From assembly GCA_964030475.1 (NCBI GenBank), contig CAXIPT010000001.1:24092198-24156197 (forward strand): 64,000 nt of DNA, given 5' to 3'. Below the pieces are notes generated by a model. It was not told the DNA's origin. It worked only from the letters and a program-made list of their open reading frames with translations, and did not search any database. The position numbers and the translations under genes were made by a program. Positions 61,883 to 64,000 of this stretch are shown in pieces. This DNA is from Tethya wilhelma. Its lineage: Eukaryota; Porifera; Demospongiae; Tethyida; Tethyidae. The stretch's first letter is position 1, and the number at the start of each line of letters is the position of its first letter.

Positions 61883-62177
61883 AACTTTCCTAGGAAAGAT
61901 GGATAATACACGCATTTCCAATTAAGCATCAGGAAACATCCCTTTGTGTAGATTATACGTAGTATATGTGTAGATTGACTACAGCAACTATAATTAGCTA
62001 AGACAAAATAGTTTGTAACTGCTACGCATGGTTACCGTACATAGTGTATATATACATGCGTGCATGGTATTAAAGTATGTATAATTATGACAATATTAAT
62101 TTTTACTTACGTGCTAGTATAGCCACAAATAATGTCAGCACAAGAACCAGACTACAACTCTGAAAGCCCATCTTCAT
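43661..62177 (-). CDS. Gene A: SRCR(7)-Ig(4)-SEA-like-TM receptor, complete
   Basis: Predicted single-pass type I surface receptor of about 1,522 residues. Exons in transcription order: 62177-62111, 60246-60052, 58512-58369, 58163-58008 (or its copy 57684-57529), 55404-55237, 55083-54901, 54615-54433, 53255-53085, 52900-52745, 51444-51280, 51047-50868, 49065-48898, 48791-48387, 48325-48164, 48103-47831, 47731-47390, 45491-45051, 44985-44722, 44623-44583, 44442-44063, 43985-43661. All junctions are GT/AG and phases close. Domains: signal peptide 1-22; SRCR1-7 about 23-834; Ig-like 1-4 about 835-1274; SEA-like region about 1289-1390; TM about 1392-1417; basic, proline-rich tail with two YEE motifs to 1522. 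Introns carry many transposons. SRCR and Ig modules generally bind ligands; the ligand here is unknown. The family call is firm; the exact exon 4 choice is not. Confidence 0.87.
44063..44623 (-). CDS. Gene A SEA-like region and transmembrane helix (exons 19-20)
   Basis: Exon 19 (44623-44583, 41 nt) encodes a short strand ending TQCSN and changes phase from 1 to 0. Exon 20 (44442-44063) encodes [30 protein letters not shown] and [10 protein letters not shown], a strand/helix order resembling a SEA domain. It then has a CSDC motif, a Gly/Ala stretch and a hydrophobic helix ([17 protein letters not shown]), and splices in phase 2. SEA assignment is tentative; a profile search would decide. Confidence 0.72.
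44722..44985 (-). CDS. Gene A Ig-like domain 4 (exon 18)
   Basis: Residues about 1187-1274. Both Ig cysteines are present (ATITCSVS and GIYVCVMD), with a hydrophobic strand [13 protein letters not shown] between them. It has no clear Trp in the core. Confidence 0.78.
45051..45491 (-). CDS. Gene A Ig-like domain 3 (exon 17)
   Basis: Residues about 1040-1186. Ig-like features [10 protein letters not shown] and [18 protein letters not shown], again without the canonical cysteines. A single Cys lies later, in [12 protein letters not shown]. The exon is 441 nt, long for one Ig domain, so it may include a linker. Confidence 0.72.
45578..47388 (+). repeat. R1 copy (plus) interrupted by another element
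   Basis: Left part 45578-46145, interrupted by an 850-bp inverted-repeat element, resuming at 46996 with TGAGCACTTTGGTGTTTATA and ending with the inverted arm beside gene A exon 16. Confidence 0.82.
46146..46995. mobile_element. Inverted-repeat element, CTCAG/TTAAGGAC type, nested in R1
   Basis: Ends CTCAG...CATTAAGGACAGTC in inverted orientation; interior contains GCGCGCGCCCC and no open frame of note. The insertion splits an R1 copy, so it is younger than that copy. Confidence 0.82.
47390..47731 (-). CDS. Gene A Ig-like domain 2 (exon 16)
   Basis: Residues about 926-1039. Ig-like strands are visible ([30 protein letters not shown]), but the canonical Cys pair is missing: LQV and YEA replace LxC and YxC. 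One cysteine remains in RYCEQ. The C-terminal two thirds are nearly identical to genes B and D. Confidence 0.75.
47831..48103 (-). CDS. Gene A Ig-like domain 1 (exon 15)
   Basis: Residues about 835-925. Classic Ig pattern with both disulfide cysteines: [15 protein letters not shown] and WYYCYVY. It has N-glycosylation sequons (NCT, NIT). Single 1-1 exon. Confidence 0.82.
48164..49065 (-). CDS. Gene A SRCR6-SRCR7 with fused middle exon (exons 12-14)
   Basis: Exons 49065-48898, 48791-48387 and 48325-48164, residues about 590-834. The 405-nt middle exon encodes the second half of SRCR6 ([13 protein letters not shown]...AGVICQG) and the first half of SRCR7 ([16 protein letters not shown]...[10 protein letters not shown]) without an intron. 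Exon 14 completes SRCR7 with VGECQLTN...GVVCKG. Confidence 0.85.
49120..50845 (+). repeat. R1 copy (plus) interrupted by family R3
   Basis: Left part to about 49585 (AAAGGTCATTAAGCC), then an R3 insertion, resuming at about 50315 with GGCACGTGGCATTATTATGC and closing with an inverted arm near 50750-50830. Confidence 0.8.
49586..50314 (-). repeat. Dispersed family R3, copy 3 (nested in R1)
   Basis: Reverse orientation: AAGCCTCGGCACATGCGTAG at the left, GGCTTGTGCACCACGCAGTG at the right. Splits an R1 copy. Confidence 0.75.
50868..51444 (-). CDS. Gene A SRCR5 (exons 10-11)
   Basis: Exons 51444-51280 and 51047-50868, residues about 475-589. The first half is standard ([21 protein letters not shown]). 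The second half is divergent: it keeps NVTLANLDC and GCTINEES...AGCYG instead of the usual NDAGVRC ending. The same variant second half occurs in genes C and D. Confidence 0.78.
51525..52715. repeat. Three partial R1 copies around one short element
   Basis: Two plus-strand left ends (51525-51685 and 51700-51965) and one minus-strand partial copy (52235-52715) with a GGAAGTAAGGAAGTAAGG run. An ACCGTATAGCGGG-type element sits between them. Confidence 0.72.
51969..52176. mobile_element. Short element, family R2
   Basis: Ends ACTGTATAGCGGGAAATTTT and inverse; interior with several TTTCGTAT/ATACGAAA blocks and GCGGCGCGCGC. Confidence 0.8.
52745..53255 (-). CDS. Gene A SRCR4 (exons 8-9)
   Basis: Exons 53255-53085 and 52900-52745, residues about 366-474. 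The most canonical SRCR in the gene: [44 protein letters not shown] and NDAGVRC. It has no cysteine after CRQLG, as in group A-type SRCR domains. Confidence 0.88.
53431..54427 (+). repeat. R1 copy (plus), near full length
   Basis: Best preserved copy: ATCATACGTACGGTAGTACG at the left, foldback module from about 54046 to 54425. The reference for the family in this window. Confidence 0.87.
54433..55083 (-). CDS. Gene A SRCR3 (exons 6-7)
   Basis: Exons 55083-54901 and 54615-54433, residues about 244-365. Clear SRCR signatures: [34 protein letters not shown], then DIGVRC. The exon 7 donor abuts the end of a ~1 kb dispersed repeat at 53431-54427. Confidence 0.85.
55237..58163 (-). CDS. Gene A SRCR2 (exons 4-5), first-half exon duplicated
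   Basis: Exon 4 is 58163-58008; an apparently identical copy lies at 57684-57529. Exon 5 is 55404-55237. First half reads [13 protein letters not shown]...[11 protein letters not shown]; second half carries NETTLTSC and ends GVYCRG. Both copies keep GT/AG signals and phase 1-1, so including both would keep frame but give two first halves in a row. Confidence 0.8.
55535..57130 (-). repeat. R1 copy (minus), decayed and interrupted
   Basis: Foldback arm 55535-55655, then a 650-bp insertion, then decayed body blocks (CAGAGACTGGTTAGTCCC and others) to about 57130. Confidence 0.65.
55656..56305. mobile_element. Inverted-repeat element, CTCAG/TTAAGGAC type, nested in R1
   Basis: Ends CTCAGGTACATTAAGGACTG and its inverse, flanked by TA on both sides. 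650 bp. Interrupts an R1 copy in the SRCR2 intron of gene A. Confidence 0.82.
57214..58171. repeat. 479-bp tandem duplication containing exon 4 of gene A
   Basis: 57214-57692 and 57693-58171 read as the same sequence throughout, including the flanking intron and the exon. The (GT)n run that follows exon 4 in copy 2 is absent at the copy 1 junction, which places the breakpoint just outside the exon. Confidence 0.9.
57529..57684 (-). CDS. Gene A exon 4 copy (alternative or duplicated SRCR2 first half)
   Basis: Second copy of exon 4, with the same acceptor, the same GTTAGT donor and, by eye, an identical protein. It lies 479 bp downstream in the transcript sense, inside a tandem duplication. 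It could be used instead of exon 4, together with it, or reflect an assembly duplication. Confidence 0.6.
58171..58210 (+). repeat. (GT)n microsatellite beside gene A exon 4
   Basis: About 40 bp of pure GT directly before the exon 4 acceptor (minus sense). Confidence 0.95.
58369..60246 (-). CDS. Gene A SRCR1 (exons 2-3)
   Basis: Exons 60246-60052 and 58512-58369, residues about 23-135. First half ends in CRQLGY; second half has the SxxCxGxExxLxxC-type core ([12 protein letters not shown]). This most N-terminal SRCR is the most divergent: it has LGWYQVC in place of the WGTVC signature. The same deviation occurs in genes C and D. Confidence 0.8.
59688..59913. mobile_element. Inverted-repeat element (TAAAGTCCATCTGG ends)
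   Basis: AAAGTCCATCTGGTTT and perfect inverse; TA at both ends suggests a TA-target DNA transposon. 226 bp, in the intron of gene A SRCR1. Confidence 0.8.
60320..60364 (+). repeat. (AC)n microsatellite
   Basis: Pure AC run just upstream (minus sense) of gene A exon 2. Confidence 0.95.
60812..60906. mobile_element. Short element, family R2, half copy
   Basis: ACCGTATAGAGGGAAATTTT and GGGGGAAAATTTTTGAGAAT, then ends without the inverse terminus. Confidence 0.6.
61833..61875 (+). repeat. (CA)n microsatellite
   Basis: Pure CA run in intron 1 of gene A; a short GT run lies at 61746-61760. Confidence 0.95.
62111..62177 (-). CDS. Gene A exon 1: signal peptide
   Basis: Encodes [20 protein letters not shown] plus two more residues, a basic start followed by a hydrophobic core, then a GTAAGT donor after the first base of a codon (phase 1). 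It is the only plausible secretory start upstream of SRCR1. Two in-frame ATGs lie two codons apart; the first is chosen. Confidence 0.8.
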
Positions 62178-63803
62178 TTCTGAATCAGTTTCGGACACCT
62201 ACAAGCATAATTGAAAGACTACATCTTTGAACCATATAACTTGTACGTGTTCACAGAATGCTGTATTTCAATTTACAATGTATATACGTGTAGGTATACA
62301 TGTGGTATATTCAATTGCCAATGATGCATGTTTACATGATCATAAGAGTTTTAGAAATGTTAAATTCTAGTAAGAATGACTGATTGCATTATTCAGTTAG
62401 AAAAAACGCACACAAATTAAGTACCAGGAACTATAGTAGACGTTACCAATTCTACAGTCTGAGACACAGTGGGGTACAGTACATCCAAGCAGTTGCACAT
62501 GTCGTGGGACTAATGTTGTTGGTACGTAGAAGTTCAGCTATACCATTAACACAGGAGGAAATAGTACAAATTACTCTAATTCTATGTCACATGATTTTGG
62601 CAACATTATTCACAATCAACTGTACAATAATTTTTGCATGTCCCATGTGTCTCAGAAGTATAATGCACTCACTACAGTGGCATAAAATTATAGTGCAGGG
62701 TCTATGGCCAATTAAGTAACAATCATTTAAGGCAGTGCTGCACCATGCACCCATATATTAGTCAGTGAAGGCTGTAAACAGTTGAATGGTATCTACAGGT
62801 GTACAGATGTAAACAGATAAAGCAAGCTATGCTATTTGCACAATGCCTTCATGTATGAGAACAAAAACTGTATAATTGTCATGTTGGTATGTGCACAACC
62901 CACCCGTGATGACACACAAACATTGCTGAACCTGGATAACGGCACAGTTTGTTGTTCTTTTGGCATAATTTACATTCAATGTTGCCATACGCGCAAAAAC
63001 AAAGTCTTAGATGATCTAGCTATACAGTAAGGACTGTTTATATTAATTTATCATGCAAATATGCATTGCATTCATGTATATAGTTACTCTCACCTGATTA
63101 TTAGTACTTCTTAATGGTCACCCACTAACTGCCTAGACACAGACAAGAGTTTGAAATTTTGGAGTCCAGGTATTAACTTGAACACAAGTAGCAAAAAGTT
63201 CACTCCAACGAAGGCCTCAGAGTCACTGAACCGTGTTGCAAAGTGTGTGAGTCAGCCAAACCGTGACTGCCAACTGCGGAACACGTCCCAGACTGACTGA
63301 AAACGAAACCTTCAGTAAGACGGTAGCCTGGTAGCACAAAAAGGATGAAACTGTCTGAAACCGCCTAATTGAAGAATTTCCTCTCATCCAGTTGTTTTGT
63401 GGTGAAGCTATACAAACTTCCCTGTTTCCATCATGCGCATGCTCAAAGAGACACGTGGTCGCGAGTCAATTTCAGTCCTCCGAGTCCACGAAGTGTATAG
63501 CAGCAGAATAACTATATTAGAGCACACAGTGGAGTGACACAGTGAATCTTCTCTTAGACTCTACTTAAATTATCTATGGTCAGACTTACGACTGATCCAG
63601 AATAACAAATCTTGACTCAACCGAGTGCACGAAGCCCCGACTAACTTCATTTCAATTTCCTGTGTGGACCAGTGTAGTGTTTGGTGCTCTCTAACCATTA
63701 GCAGACAAAGAGTCTAGATAGCCTGGGTACGACGCTAGAGTCGTACTTAGTCTGGCGTGCCAGACTCACTAGACAGACTTCAAAGTTGCTCCCGTGGACA
63801 CAT
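62178..63803. other. Upstream region of gene A
   Basis: No convincing exon except the possible 5' UTR donor. Likely promoter territory; a short palindrome GTCTGGCGTGCCAGAC lies at about 63751-63766. Confidence 0.4.
63060..63093 (-). promoter_or_regulatory. Possible 5' UTR splice donor upstream of gene A
   Basis: The minus strand reads CAG|GTGAGAG here, a near-ideal donor, about 0.9 kb upstream of the signal exon. That exon is preceded by two AG acceptor candidates (GTAG|GTGTCC and TTCAG|AAATG). A non-coding first exon ending at 63093 would fit, with transcription starting somewhere in 63.1-63.7 kb. No TATA box was identified with confidence. Confidence 0.3.
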
Positions 63804-64000
63804 GTAGCTCTGACGATGCGTACCAATTTACTAGACACGCCCCCACGTAAACAGCCAGCTCAAGCATCAGAGAGCACCATCTTGGAAACGTAAGGTGAGA
63901 CACTCTCAAGTATAAATTCACTGTGATTAGGTTTATAACTTGTACCAGGAATGGAGTGAGTCTGCCCAGGTTTACAATTACTAAGTAATAATAGCCTGGT
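63804..64000. repeat. Repeat R4, copy 2 (runs off the right edge)
   Basis: Same sequence as 42544-42732 with a ~10-bp insertion (near AGCTCAAGCATC). Confidence 0.85.

Noticed and set aside
62384..62719. 111-codon plus-strand open frame upstream of gene A
   Set aside because: No recognisable domain, no splice or start context, and low-complexity AT-rich codons; probably chance.
1..64000. CRISPR-like or prokaryotic operon structure
   Set aside because: The regularly recurring repeats are kilobase-scale dispersed transposons, genes have many introns, and no repeat-spacer array is present.

Overview
The window looks like demosponge genomic DNA (Amphimedon-like; this is inferred from gene architecture and composition, since no search was possible). 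It is AT-rich and full of short inverted-repeat transposons. It carries a head-to-tail array of four closely related, many-exon genes, all on the minus strand. Each encodes a large cell-surface protein: signal peptide, seven scavenger-receptor cysteine-rich (SRCR) domains, four Ig-like domains, a SEA-like juxtamembrane region, a transmembrane helix and a short tyrosine-containing tail. I call them A to D in transcription order, right to left.

Layout. 62,177 to 43,661: gene A, complete (21 exons, about 1,522 residues), with one exon present twice in tandem. 43,635 to 39,983: foreign-looking segment bounded by single N bases, with a pipsqueak/CENP-B-type transposase fragment and a possible retroelement scrap. 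39,981 to 37,147: gene B, only its 3' half (end of SRCR7, Ig1-4, SEA-like/TM, tail), cut inside an exon by the N. 36,871 to 37,048: a phase-compatible possible alternative tail exon for B. 34,590 to 36,373: LINE remnant and foldback elements. 33,330 to 8,047: gene C, same architecture but stopping just before the transmembrane helix, so predicted secreted or decaying. 6,339 to beyond base 1: gene D, signal peptide through Ig2, leaving the window on the left.

Exons were called by translating the minus strand, matching paralogues and finding GT/AG sites. Every internal ectodomain exon of every gene is a multiple of three and phase 1-1. Each SRCR domain is split by a phase-1 intron just after the CRQLG motif. 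One exon in genes A, C and D fuses the end of SRCR6 to the start of SRCR7. The only phase changes are at the short exon before the SEA-like region (1 to 0) and inside the transmembrane region (2).

The introns and spacers hold several repeat families: a composite ~1 kb dispersed/foldback element in about 15 copies; elements with CTCAG...TTAAGGAC ends, two of them nested in the first family; elements ending ACCGTATAGCGGGAAATTTTC; twin foldbacks ending CAGAGGAGGT; a ~0.6 kb family in three copies; and several one-off inverted-repeat elements. No bacterial-type features, CRISPR arrays or rRNA genes were seen.

The proteins probably act as recognition or adhesion receptors at the sponge cell surface. 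Array organisation, exon-level sequence exchange between copies, a membrane versus a soluble member, and a conserved double-tyrosine tail make the locus a candidate for a diversified immune or self/non-self recognition cluster. That role is inference, not shown by the sequence.
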